Shown here: piece after piece, positions 1-11,165 of the stretch
Position numbering within the stretch: position 1 is the first letter of the stretch
Layout of the letters: each line of letters opens with the position of its first letter
NCBI GenBank assembly: GCA_001599595.1
Contig: BCHH01000010.1
Span: forward strand, 865,392-929,391
From: Beverwykella pulmonaria
Lineage: Eukaryota > Ascomycota > Dothideomycetes > Pleosporales > Melanommataceae
Reading direction: 5' to 3'
Length of the DNA: 64,000 nt
Translations under genes and position numbers: made by a program
Notes under the pieces: model-generated
What the model saw: the letters and a program-made list of their open reading frames with translations, nothing else
The model's database searches: none
Told to the model about the DNA's origin: nothing

Positions 1-85
1 TGGAAGAACAGCACTGCAGGCAGCAGCAGAAGGAGGTCACAATAACGTTGTAAAGTGTCTCCGTGAAGCGGGTGCCAAAAAATAA
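1..85 (+). CDS. Ankyrin-repeat protein, C-terminal end only
   Basis: The reading frame starting at base 2 runs to a TAA at 83-85. It encodes the last 27 residues of an ankyrin-repeat protein, with the helix signature G-R-T-A-L-Q-A-A-A-E-G-G-H-N-N-V-V followed by L-x-E-A-G-A and two lysines. The rest of the gene lies left of the window, so its length and any N-terminal domain (for example NACHT or HET, often seen with such repeats in fungi) cannot be judged. There are no frameshifts in the visible part. It could be the end of a live gene or of a relic, since two other ankyrin fragments in this window are broken. Confidence 0.7.
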   Translation, partial: GRTALQAAAEGGHNNVVKCLREAGAKK

Positions 86-1180
86 GGTTTAACGTTTTAG
101 GTTCAGTCACACTTCTAACTATTTCAGAGTCTCACAGCCCTCTGCATGAAGGCCTCGCTTCAAGTGCAGATGGTGTATGGATAACATATAATTCAGAGAA
201 TGTAGTGTGGCTCCCCTTAGAGCATCGACCGTCATGCTCGGCATTGGTGTTAGAACGGGAAAGCTGTGGATATGCAAAGTTGAGCGCAACAGATCCTAAG
301 CTATCTTAATATAACTGTTATTATGGTAACCTATTATCCTATATATATTTTTTCTCTCTATCTCATAGAGGGCCGGGGATCGACATGAATATATAGCCTG
401 CTAATTTGCTACAGCGAAGCTTCGAGCATACTCTAGATCTGGTGGTGGTGAGATGGCTCCTTCAACTCCACTTCAACCTCATTAAACTGACCAAGACGTC
501 AACCTTGCATGAATTTACTCGCGACAGTAGGCACAAAGCTGATGATAATTTCCCATTATTAGAATAAGGCTCTGAGGCTTAGAGAAGGCCCTTATATGTG
601 TATTATGGGTAGTAAAAGCTTAATAGTGGTGCTCTAGTAGATGGAGATTGTTTCGCCATAAAAAGAAGGCTCTGAGTGAATTAGGCGAGAAGGTGACGCT
701 GCAAATGTAATTTATAGGTTAGACAGGTCCTAAATGTTTAAAGGTAACTACAGCACACTATTTATATATAATTTTATGAAGTTCAACATGTGCGCAGAGT
801 TATTGTTGCTTGAAGTTAAAGTGCCCATCATATTTTCCGGCACGCATGGAGAGACCTTACTCTTGTAAAAACTTTATACTGAAATGTGAAACTTGCTGCC
901 CCAACCTCTCATTTCCGCAAGTTCCCCAATCTAAATGTTAGAGCATATATCTACGGCCGTCAGGGCAATCCCCAGCTTTACCATGCAATAGTAGGCATAA
1001 AAAAAGGTGCAGAAGACCAACCAGTAGAACGCAGTCCAGGCCCAGAATCCAAGTCCGCATCCCAGAGTAGAGGATCCAACCTCTAGGCATGAATCCCAAC
1101 GTGACACTACCCAGACCTTTTTCCTTCCTATCAAATTCAATTTTCCCACAATTCGCCTCATTTTCTTTCTCACGCCTATC
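86..1180. other. Intergenic, AT-rich, repeat-bearing
   Basis: No convincing gene is visible. The left part is AT-rich with runs such as tatatatat. It contains a diverged copy of a dispersed repeat (778-858) described separately. The last part should hold the 3' UTR of the leftward gene that ends at 1181. Confidence 0.6.
778..858 (+). repeat. Dispersed repeat R2, copy 1 (AT-mutated)
   Basis: This stretch aligns with 47205-47270. Both contain a block reading (t/c)gcttgaag followed by ttttccggcacg. Most differences are C-to-T or G-to-A in this copy, which fits RIP-type decay. No coding capacity is visible. It may be an end of a degraded transposon. Confidence 0.55.
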
Positions 1181-2449
1181 TCAAGTCGGAATGTCATACC
1201 CATTAATCTCCAAACTAACCTCGACGCCATGCAACCTCCGAAACCTCGTCCTGGCATCACCGCCCCGGTCCACCGCCAATTCCTCAGGATACAGCCTGAC
1301 CAGCCTGACCACCTCTGGCTTCGGCAGCCGCATAATACACACAATCTTTACATCCGCGTCCACCGGCCTCGTTTCCTGGAGCGATAGGCAAAGGTTCTCG
1401 ATGCCCATTTCGCGCTCCCACCGCAGGAAGGAAGCGTAGAAGGTGTGCTGGTGCTGCACCATGTGTTGGGCAACCGGGGACGGGTTGGGAGGGTTGTTTT
1501 GCGTGCCGTGCGCGTGGGGAACGGGGAGAGGAGGAGGAGGATGGTGGTGGACATGTTGCGTTTGGTTGGCTTGGCCGTTGGGCGCGAACGCGAGGAAGGG
1601 CATTGCTGGGGGTGGGGGAGGGGGCGGTGGGATCTGGTTGTTGTTTGCGGGGTCGTTGGTGGGAAACGCGCCGGGGGGCAGGAATTGAGCCTGGGCTGTC
1701 GTCTGCTGTGGCAAGGCCGTCTGCGCTGCGTTTCCTCCCTGCTGTATGAATTGTTGTTGTTGCAGCGCGCCCATCTGCTGCACGAGCGCATTCTGAGCGG
1801 CGTGCACCTGAGCCGCCAGCGCGGGTGGTAATCCAACGATTGCAGGCCCACCAAGCTGTCCGAGCATGCCTGGCGCGCCAACGCTTCCACAGCGAAGGAA
1901 TATCCACAGACTCTTGAGCTTGGGAAGATCACTCTTGAGTGAGCGTTCCTGGGTCTTGGACCCGAGATACGTAGTCCACAGTCTGAGGTCCTTCTCGCGG
2001 ACACGGAAGTACACTGACGTGATGAGCGACGAGTAGGGAGACGCGATGACACGGAAGATGTTGCAGTCGGAGGGGTGCGTGAAGAGGAACTTATTGCCCG
2101 TGTATAGTAGAGGCGCGGCCTCGTTGTACACCTGGCGCGAAGCCCTTAACAGTCCCAATGCCACATTGTGCTTCGAACCGGCGGGCGTGGGCCACGAGAA
2201 CGGGTAATTGGAGATGAGGGCGAAGGTGTAGATGCGGTCTCGCAATTCGCGCGGTAGGGAGAGCAGCAGGGAGAAGGTGGGGTCTTTGGACGAGGCTGCG
2301 GGTGTAGAGGGTGAGGGGTGGTTGTGCGATGCTGGCCGCGGCTGGGCGGGGGCCAGGGCTGGAGCGTCAAGCATAGTCGTGTCGGAGGAGCCGCTGCTAC
2401 CGGTGGAGGAGCGAGATCTTGAGCGAGGTGTTGAGGTGCGCGAGGTCAT
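1181..2449 (-). CDS. 2EXR/F-box-like fungal protein of unknown role
   Basis: This is a single-exon gene of 422 residues starting at the ATG at 2449, chosen for its good context (A at -3). The open frame runs further upstream, but that part looks like 5' leader. The N-terminus is Ser/Thr/Pro-rich. Residues about 62-80 carry L-P-R-E-L-R-D-R-I-Y-x-F, the helix typical of fungal 2EXR or F-box-like domains, followed by L-L-x-x-S-R-Q-V-Y-x-E-A. The middle is low-complexity, rich in Gln, with a run of about nine prolines and a His-rich stretch. The C-terminal part returns to globular sequence. Such proteins may recruit partners or substrates, but no function can be named. It sits tail-out toward the left repeat region and lies upstream of the Cas1p-like gene on the same strand. 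Confidence 0.75.
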   Translation of the reverse strand: MTSRTSTPRSRSRSSTGSSGSSDTTMLDAPALAPAQPRPASHNHPSPSTPAASSKDPTFSLLLSLPRELRDRIYTFALISNYPFSWPTPAGSKHNVALGLLRASRQVYNEAAPLLYTGNKFLFTHPSDCNIFRVIASPYSSLITSVYFRVREKDLRLWTTYLGSKTQERSLKSDLPKLKSLWIFLRCGSVGAPGMLGQLGGPAIVGLPPALAAQVHAAQNALVQQMGALQQQQFIQQGGNAAQTALPQQTTAQAQFLPPGAFPTNDPANNNQIPPPPPPPPAMPFLAFAPNGQANQTQHVHHHPPPPLPVPHAHGTQNNPPNPSPVAQHMVQHQHTFYASFLRWEREMGIENLCLSLQETRPVDADVKIVCIMRLPKPEVVRLVRLYPEELAVDRGGDARTRFRRLHGVEVSLEINGYDIPT

Positions 2450-3031
2450 TGTGGAACCGGTGTAGGCGGCAACTTTATCGTTTGCCGAAGGGCGCGGCAA
2501 CACCAATGCGGGGTGAGAAGATGGGATCAAGTGCGAGGCCGTGGGCGTCGTATTGGAAATCAAATGGTGAGATAATTCGCGCCGTGCTATGGATGGAAAA
2601 GGATATGAATAAGGTAAAGATGAGCGCAAAAGAGAGGATAAAGTGTGGTGGTGGTGAGCAGCGAGACATCATGGTGGTTGCTAATACAAGAGACTATCGT
2701 CCAATCATGTCTCGACCTTCCTCTCCTCTCGGACCAGCGCCGCGCGCGGCCTCGCGCCTGCATTGCTCATCCACACCTCGGATTCCGAGCCTCACATTTC
2801 TTTTCCTCACAGCCAAGCATGAAGATCGTGACATCGGACAACGACGTCAGATCTGAGAACGCAATGCCTACACTAGAGCTACCAGTATTGTTCTATGTGG
2901 CAGCCTCACCATATCCCTTGGGGGTATCAAACATCCGAATCGCAATGATTCCAACCCTCTTTCCACCAATTCCAAACCCTTATGCCAGCACAAGTCCCCT
3001 CGATATGGAATAATGTTTCCTCCCGGCCCCT
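2450..3031. other. Intergenic between two leftward genes
   Basis: This holds the 5' leader and promoter of the 2EXR-like gene and the 3' end region of the Cas1p-like gene. Small open frames here have no recognisable content. Confidence 0.5.
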
Positions 3032-5790
3032 CTACCGCACCTGATTACATAACCAAACCACCACGGCAATCAGCGCCAACCTCTTCTTCAGATTTGTAGG
3101 CAGGCCAATTACTTGATTTTTCTTCTGCGCACTCCACCTCATGTCTCTTTGCGTATTCAGGCTGGGAAGAGCTTCTCTCGCAGCCGTCATCTCAATTCCA
3201 TCCGCGACAGAAGATCCTATAACACTGTTCCTCCTAATCCCCTCATCTTCCACGCCCACAATCCAAGACGTGACCGTCTTAGTAGCAGCCCCAACATGCG
3301 AGGCGGTCCAGACGAAGATCGGCGTAAGTATCACGAGGTCGCGCCATCGATCATTCAATAAACTACCGTCTCCTCTGCGGAATCCAATTCGAAGCAGTCC
3401 TTTCCCATCGCCCGCAAGCCAGATATGGTGCGACAAGAGATACAATTCCAGCGATCGGCGACCAATCCACGAAAAGGCTGCACAGTGATGGCTCCGCAAG
3501 AACTGTGTTGCATTCCTGAGGATGACAAAGGAAACTATAGGAAGCCAAGAAATGTACGGCATCCACCAGTCGTAATCCTCCTTGTCGTGAGAGCGGCGCG
3601 TCAGGATCCAGAACGCGGGAATGATGATCGCAGCGGCACAGATGGCAAGGATTCGAAGAAGGTTGAAGTTGCTGGCGATCGCTCGGACAAGGCGAGTTGA
3701 CCGACCAGAGGGCGTGTTCAAAATTGATGAAATCCGAGTATGGAGAGCTGCAACGACCATGCCTACGTACACAACGTACTTGTCGATGCCGAGCTGGAAT
3801 CTCCACTCATTTTCGCTCAGGTCCATTCGAATGGTGATTCTTAGAGCACCAAATCCAAGTTCAAGGATGCCCTTGATATGGATGAAGCAGGTAACCAACA
3901 CACCGGAGACAAGTATCTTCACGACCAAGAACTGCATCGAGTTGTTGGCATGAAAAGCCGACCGTAGGGTAAGATACACAACCAAGAACCAGAAGCTAAC
4001 ATGCGGTGCGAAGTAATACGATGAATATGGCTGATCCATCATGAACGAAGTAAGGACCGCTAGAACATTCAGACGAAGCAATACTGTGGCCACCCGCTGT
4101 AACGAGTAATCTTTCTTTTGTAAAAAGTACATTGTGTGGCCATACCCGGAAAGAAACAAATAGAAGGCCAGGAAGATCCGCTGGACTTCGTAAAAGTCCA
4201 GGACGTCGGATGCCCCAGCGTAGCGATAGATGAGGACATAGATCTGCAGCCATCCCTTGAACTCATCCGACTGGACGCGTGGAAGGAATGTCTGCCGCAC
4301 AGTGGGCGCTGGAGAAGAGGTGGCGCGGCGACAAGTGGACGGCGAGACTCTTATTGTAAACAGACACCCGACAATGACAAGGCCAATCAGGAGTCGGAAG
4401 TCAAAGTTAGAGAAGTGCTGTGGGAACTTGTCGAATGTTTGAGTCCTGTCGGCTATGAAGCAATAGCAAATGGCGAGTGACAACACAAAGGTCGCAAACG
4501 AAGCACTTCCGGGTGTATTCACGAGTCCCAACCTCAAATTGCGACCCCCTGTATTCTTGACAAAGCGGATATCAGCAGGTGCTGCAGATCTGCTTCTGAA
4601 CAAGGCCTTGGTAATTGCCAAAGGCAATACAGCAAACGCGGTGGCCATCATTCCGACGACGACCTGAATCCAGGTAACTGGCCTGTAAGGATTGCAACAG
4701 GTTCGGCTGTTGGAAGAATACTTATCTCTCTGAGTTGCTTTCGCATTGCATCGGAGGTTGAGGAGAACATCGGCCATGTTACTGGCAACCGTGTCGAGTA
4801 CATGGAGTCCGCTCTCACCATACGCTTCAAAATGACCTCGCGTCATGTTCCTATAACTCCACAGCACATTCAGACCTTGATGGTGCCACTGGTGGTGTAG
4901 ATAGGAGTTCATCGAACTGATTTTGACACGATCGATAGTGCGTTCCCTGGATGGACTAAGCCGGTCGTACAGAGGTTCAATAACCGGGGCGAAAAAAATC
5001 TGGTCCCCGATCCCCTCACTGCCAGATATGCTCTTGTGATTGAGCCTTAAATTTGCCAGGTTCGCAGCTACGATAATCTTATCGATGGCAGCTCCAAACA
5101 CATCACGGGAGCTAACCCCAGCATGTCGAGCGTGCCACAAGCCCCCTCCGATCAACATGACGACAGACCTTTGCAGTCCGGTCTCCATCGGCGACCTGGC
5201 TTCCGAATCGTCCTTCTCTTCCTTGATCTCCACACCCTGGCGATCTCGAAACGCTCTGAGCTCTTCATACAGCTTCGAGCTATTCAACCACGGGTCCCAA
5301 ATAAACTTCAAGTTCGCGCCATTCCTCGAAAATTCGATGTCGTCATGCGCCTGATCCAATCTCTCTTTCTCACTGAATACCCACTGCGTATCTCCTTCGA
5401 TCTTCCTAGCCGCTGCCCAAAAAACCTGGCGTGTCCCTGCATCTCCAACGAAGAGTATCTTTCCATGGCCATTGCAAGCGGCGACGTCTGATGTGGTGTA
5501 TGAGTGCAATATGCAACCAGGAGGCTGCCAGTCCATAAAAGGTCGATGCTCGAATTGGCGACCGGGTGGGTCAAGCCAGTGGCCATGGTTAAAGAGTGCG
5601 TCACATTTGTAGGGGTCTGACGTGTCTGGGTGATGGGTTAGTTCTACAGCCCAATTGAGATCGGAGGGAAGCATGACATACCAAGAACTGCGTGTCTATA
5701 AACGTTTATAGAGACAAGAAAGAATGTGAGAGCAATCACAGCTCTGTTAAGCGCGTCGGTGAAGCTCGGAGGCCTCACAAGACGGGACAT
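3032..5790 (-). CDS. Cas1p-family polysaccharide O-acetyltransferase, esterase motif altered
   Basis: Two exons, 5682-5790 and 3032-5625, joined by a 56-nt intron (GTATGT, branch CTAAC, CAG) give 900 residues. The ATG at 5674 lies inside the intron; starting at 5790 restores an N-terminal signal anchor (R-A-V-I-A-L-T-F-F-L-V). A second CAG nine bases on (exon from 5616) would also keep the frame. The lumenal half is a PC-esterase/SGNH-like domain with D-P-Y-K-C, L-L-I-G-G-G-L-W-H-A, and L-L-N-L-R-C-N. The C-terminal half (about 400-840) is the multi-pass Cas1p acyltransferase with L-L-S-H-H-I-W-L-A. The family O-acetylates glycans in the Golgi (cryptococcal glucuronoxylomannan, animal sialic acid). 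The usual Gly-Asp-Ser is Gly-Asp-Ala here (residues 97-99), so the esterase-like triad appears incomplete. Length is typical. Confidence 0.9.
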
Positions 5791-6460
5791 GTTCGGTCAT
5801 GGGTCGCTGTTGTGCCCCACGCTTCTCCCCATGCAATGTTCCAAGCGTTGTGTAACAAACAAGAAAGAGTTGAAAACGGAAGCTCACTCTTGAGGCAACT
5901 TTGGAAGTGTAATGTAGAGGGGAGAACCAGCTTCGTGCAAAATTTGCAGAGCCGCGTTGCAGGAAAATGAAAGCGTACGTACATCCATCCGGGGATGCGG
6001 TGTTGTTAGGTCGATCAGGGCGTACTTTGCTCATCACTATTTATAACGCCACGCCTGATTGGGAAATCAGGCACGCGTCTGCGTTTATGATGGCGTACAT
6101 TGGGTCAAACCTTGCGTTGTGCTCGCCTTGACATTCCCCTATTGATGTTTCTGCTTATTGGTGTACAGTTATGTTCGTTATTTCACCATCCTACTGCGAA
6201 CGATTGAGTCCGGATTGGTAGAGATGGGAAGTCCCCGTTGACACAGCCTCACAAACAAGTACTCGCTTGGCTGACATCGCGGGAGCGCTAAGATAGCCGT
6301 CTTGCCGTTCGGGCCGCGTATACGACTGCTGCTGATAACTGACAAGTGCATGATTACGGAAGAAAGAGTATTAGTTGCAGAATCGCTTGTCCGGATACGA
6401 TTACTGTCCGAAGAGTGAAGATTTGTGCATCCCGTACCTTCTTCAACTAAACCATGTCCT
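5791..6460. other. Intergenic between Cas1p-like gene and transporter
   Basis: This is the promoter side of the Cas1p-like gene and the 3' region of the transporter gene, both leftward. No further gene is seen. Confidence 0.5.
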
Positions 6461-8176
6461 TTACAGAACATACCGAAAATACACATTCTTCCCATCCGTC
6501 AAATCCCTGAACGCCAGCCTATCCCTCTCCTCCTCACTCCCCACCAACTTATCCCTCCTCTTGTTCTCTCTCCATAGCACAACGTACAATGCCCCAGACG
6601 CAACCACAGTAATACAGTAACTATTCTCAAGTTAGCAATCATCGCCATCATAACTCCCGACCACGCAGCAACAGCAACGGAAATTCAAGACTCACCAAAT
6701 AATCAACCCCAACCACAACTTCGGATAATGCTTCCCCTTCGTCTTGCTATCAATCAACTGTGGCCCTACAATATTCCCAACACAATATCCGACGAAAATC
6801 GCGGCCGCCATCGCACTCTTCTTCGTTGCCCCGGCCACATTGCTCATCCCAATCACAATCGTCAGGCTCACCACTGCACCAAAGGTGCCGATGATACTGT
6901 ACCCAGCCACCGGCGTCGGGGCGTGGTAACTCCACTTCGACTTCCAAATCATCGCGCAGCCTGCTATGACGGGCAAACAGTTCAAGACGAGGAGGATGAT
7001 GCGGATATTCGGAATCTTGGACGAGAGATATCCGGTGAGCAGGATAGTAATGAGGCAAATGCCCCCAAGTGGGAATTGCCAGAGAATGGACTCGAGCGTT
7101 GACCAGCCGAATGTACTTACGATGAGCGGACCGAACCCAGACACTGCGCCATTGACGGTATATGCAGACGCCATCATGATGAACACAAGCCAGACTTTGA
7201 TATCCAGCGCCGCTTCTCGCAGCTGCTCCATCTTAATCTTCTGGCACCGGACACCTGCTGCGCCTTTCCTCAAACGCTCAACAGCCACAATGCGTTCCGC
7301 GGGCGTAAGAAACCAAGCGCAAACCGGCGAATTCGGGATTAAAAAACACCAAATGCCGAACAAGAAAGTGAGGCATCCAGCGAGTATGTAAATATACTGC
7401 CATCTCTTCAATGCCCCACTAGTAATCTGTGCGAACCCATAGTTCAGCGCCCCGCCGAGAATAGTGAATAGGCCTGTAGAGGAGAACCACCATGATTGGC
7501 GCAGCGCTTGCTCGGACTGCGTGTAGTAGCTGCTTACTATCGTCATGAATGCGGTGGGGATGATGGACTCGACGAAGCCGAGGAAGAAGCGTTGCGCGTA
7601 GAGGCCCCGCCAGGACGTCACAGCGGCCGTGAGCATGCAGACCAGTGACCAGACGACTACCACACCACCGAGGATGCGGCCTAGGTTGAAGCGCTGGAGA
7701 GCAAATGTCATGGGGTACAACCCTGCCAGCATGCCGAAATAGAACATTGAAGTCGCCCAACTGAGTCGGGTCGTGCTGGTCGTTGGGGGCGTGGTTGACG
7801 TGTTGACAATGCTGAGCGAGAGGTCTTTCGTCATACCAAACAGGACCGCACTTCCGAGAATGGCTTTGTCGTAGTATACCAATCCATATCCTAAATCACA
7901 CTTCTCAGCAACGACCGCCCAGTTTTCATAGGTACCGGAAATGAAAATGTAACTGTGAGAGGACTAACCAACAATCATAGCCGGAATCAGAAAGGCATCA
8001 ATCTTCCTCAGCACCGTCCTCTCCACTTCTGGATCGATATCTCGCGCCCGCTCCCCCACCAACCCAATAGCAACATCTTTATCCAAGGACAGGGAACTCG
8101 CCCCCGACACCGGATCTCTGTGTGCAACACTGGGTGGCGAGCCCGTCGTCTTCTGCTCTTGATAAGGCAGAGCCAT
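6461..8176 (-). CDS. MFS transporter, Dal5/allantoate permease-like (anion:cation symporter)
   Basis: Three exons, 7969-8176, 6696-7890 and 6461-6620, give 520 residues. The introns are 78 nt (GTTAGT...TTTAG) and 75 nt (GTGAGT, branch GCTAAC, ATAG), both needed to keep the frame. The N-terminal cytoplasmic tail ends in R-K-I-D-A-F-L-I-P-A-M, then G-Y-G-L-V-Y-Y-D-K-A-I-L-G, the first membrane helix signature of the ACS family (Dal5, Tna1, Seo1 relatives). About twelve membrane segments follow, and the C-terminal tail is charged (R-E-N-K-R-R-D-K). The family imports organic anions such as allantoate, nicotinate or dipeptides at the plasma membrane with protons. The substrate cannot be told from sequence. 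Length and architecture are normal. The start is the ATG at 8176. Confidence 0.9.
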
Positions 8177-9447
8177 CAACAGTTATTCCAGGAAAACTAT
8201 GAAGGGGCTTCCGAAAGGTTGGAGAATAAAAGACGGAGAAAAGCGGAAAAGCCTCCAGTCTTTTAAAACCCATCACATCATCCACCCTACCTCCAAGCGA
8301 CTACGCTATTCCCTCCGCTAGCCGCATCCTCACATACAAACGCACATTTACAGGATGTGACCAAACGAGCCCGCTCTCTCCCACGGAATGGCCCTCGCGT
8401 CGAGCAGACAGGACTTCGCTTGCAGTGCCCAGCTCCACAGATGGTTCGAGACCTCGGGGTGAAAAGCAAAACAGCGCTAGCACAAGAGCGGTTAGTTACC
8501 CGTATGACGTGACTAAGCACTACGAGAAAATCGAGTCCCGCGATCCAGAACCAAAGCACACCCTTCCACAACCTCAGGATCAAGCCCCCATCCAATGACA
8601 ATACATCTGGGATGCCTCACGACGCAACACTCTCCATGAGCTGGTCTATTTGCTAGCACTCACCATAGAAGTTCACGTAGACAGTGAACCTCCGTCTCAT
8701 GCCTCGCTCGATCCGCTGCCTCCCATCAGCAGACCTTGAGCTGGATACACGCAGCCATAAAATACGCTATGTGTACGAGACCATATTGAACCGGACGATC
8801 TTTGAGTACGAACCCGTTTGAAATAACAGTGACGGTTTTTCGTAATTTATCCGTCTGAACATACCTTACCCCTTCTTCTAATCCCTGCCTTGAAGATGGA
8901 TTCGCCTTAAGTGTTTTGGATCATTCTTATGAGTTTCATGATGAGTTGCAGGCGTGTTTTGTTCACAATCACAAGAGAACTTTATTGATCGGAGAGTGAA
9001 CAGGAGAATATGTGTACCCCAACGCCAGGCTCATAACCGTTGCTACTGAGTAAAAGCGGAAAACGCCGCATGAACCACCATGCCTATATATATATCCAAG
9101 TGCAAACCCCTCCAGCGCAACAAAACTCCTCTACCCTTCCACCCAGAGAATTTCGCTCCGCTCATAAAACGCAAAGAAAAAGCCCGACCAGGGAGCCATG
9201 CTCGCTTCAACGCCAGAACCGCTTGGACAAAAATCCCAAGCGCAAAATATTCAGTACGAATACAGTATACAAGTTACGTACGCTGTTCCAGTCGTAGTCA
9301 TGCTTGGCCCTCCTATTCCTTCCTTCCAACTTTCCGTAACAGAGGAGATATGCTGAGAGATGGGGTATAGTTAGATCCGAGATGAGACTCACCCAAGAAG
9401 AGAGGTGAGACGAGATAGAGATTAAGGAAATATGAGAGTTGTAAAAC
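8177..9447. other. Intergenic, transporter promoter
   Basis: This 1.27 kb lies upstream of the transporter and downstream of SSH4. The small open frames have no family features. The 5' leader of the transporter and the SSH4 3' UTR are expected here. Confidence 0.5.
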
Positions 9448-11165
9448 TCAAGATCGGCGTCCTCTTCGTGAGGAGCGAGAGTTCTGGGTATCACTGCGTA
9501 TTCGGATTTGCGGGCCTTGATTTTGTGGTGTTTCCGCAACGGCCGCGTCGTAAGTTGGGATAGGTGGCTCGGGTTCCGAGCGGCGTTCTAGCAAAGGGGT
9601 GTGCTCTTCCCAATGACCGTCTTCGTGACTTGTTCTTCTGCTAATTTGAGGCGAATTCTGAGGGCTGGTATACTCGGGTGGTAGGTCTCCAGGTTGCAGG
9701 AAGCCAAGGCCATGGACTTGATGGTGGGCAGCAGCACCTGCTTCTGTGCTGGTCCCTTCACCAATATCCTCATTGGAATCAACGAGACTAAGCTGGGCCA
9801 AGGAAATGTCGGTTGGGCTTCGTTGTGGTCCTGGGCTTGTCGGCTGGTGTCGTCCAAGACGCATCTGTTGGCTGATGCTCCTTCCATGGCTGTATCCCGA
9901 GGGGATGTATCCACCGCCCATGCCCTCTCGTACACCCTCACGGCCTCCTTCTAACAGAATAGATCCTTGTTCGCTGCCGTATGGAGGCGGGGGTGCCAGG
10001 CTCCCAGTCATTGGCGCAAGTCCCCACTTCTTCACATTGGCTTCGATGAAGACAAAGCCCATTTGTCCAAAATTGACATGCACCTGGCAAGGTCCGTTCG
10101 CACCGACAGTGGGGAAAAAGTTCTGTGTCTTCAGACCATGTGCGACATCGTCGAGTTTCTTTCCATTTCGTGTGAAGAAGAGTGTCCCTGTGCGAGGTCG
10201 ATATCCGACGCCGATAACATCGCCTTGAACGTATGCGGGGCCGTATGGGGTGGGCAAGAAGGGCTGGTTATGTCTGCGCGATCCGTGGGACATGTAAGCT
10301 AGAGACCATTTGTGGAAGCCTAAAAAGCAAGTCAGTCGGGTTACCAAGTCAACTCGATGCAATACGAACGCACCTGGGAGTCTGAACAACGGATACGGTT
10401 TGGTTGATACGCCAATGGCGATCTGGGTGTTCTCGGGCTTGTCGTAGATTTTGGCTTCCCAGTAGTAGACCTCGTTCTGTTTCGGTATCGGTAGATTGCT
10501 CTGCACGCTGCACTCGGAATCAAAGAATTCAATCTCGGTCCGGCCCTCGACGAAGCAGTTTGCGATTTCGAGCTCGGGTTCAAACTCCCACGCAGAAACG
10601 CCCTTCTCTTGTATCGCCAAGAACTGTGATAAGGAAATGTCGGTTTGCACGGATTCGGGGGGGTTGGCCTGCACGAATGCTGCGAGAGTCAGCGAGGGGT
10701 TCACCACATGCCATAACTGCACAGCCCATCATGGTGCCCAAATGCGGTCGCTGCCTTACCTTTTGCTCTCAAGTATTCCATCCGTTGTATGTCGTCCATC
10801 TCCTCCAGCGCCTCAGCCTCCTCCTTTGCAAACTGCTGCTCATCATCATACTCTCCAGGCCGTGTTATCCGATCCAAGAAGATGCGTCCCTGCTGTGTGT
10901 ATCGGAAGTAATAGACGAGGACGGCGAGAATGAGAACGAATCCAGCGGTCCCGAGAACGGAGAAGATACCGATCATGATTCCTTTTGCTGTCGACCCGAT
11001 GTTGTTATACTGTGACCGTACGGAGTCGTCGACTGATTGTTGAGAGGGCTGTGTCATTCCGAGGGCGATGGCGGGAACGGTGGATGGAGCGTGGGTATTG
11101 GGGAGATAGGACCGAGAAAGGGTAATGGGAGCCATCACCAGCCGTTGGGCGGAGTGCGATAACAT
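9448..11165 (-). CDS. SSH4: Ssh4-type SPRY-domain adaptor for Rsp5 ubiquitin ligase
   Basis: Three exons, 10760-11165, 10374-10679 and 9448-10319, give 527 residues. The introns are 80 nt and 54 nt. The start ATG at 11165 sits in CCACCATG. There is one membrane segment at about 62-87. Next come an acidic cytosolic stretch and a B30.2/SPRY domain: the pre-SPRY part has D-I-S-L-S-Q-F-L-A-I-Q-E-K-G, and the core has Y-Y-W-E-A-K-I, G-V-G-Y-R-P-R-T-G and F-F-T-R-N-G-K-K-L. The tail holds two PPxY motifs (P-P-P-Y and P-P-E-Y). In yeast, Ssh4 sits in endosome/vacuole membranes and uses PY motifs to bring Rsp5 to membrane cargo for vacuolar sorting; conservation here supports the same role. The 54-nt intron has no in-frame stop, so reading through it would add 18 residues inside SPRY. 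Confidence 0.93.

Noticed and set aside
4136..5491. Plus-strand open frames inside the Cas1p-like gene
   Set aside because: They are antisense shadows of a well-supported coding exon.
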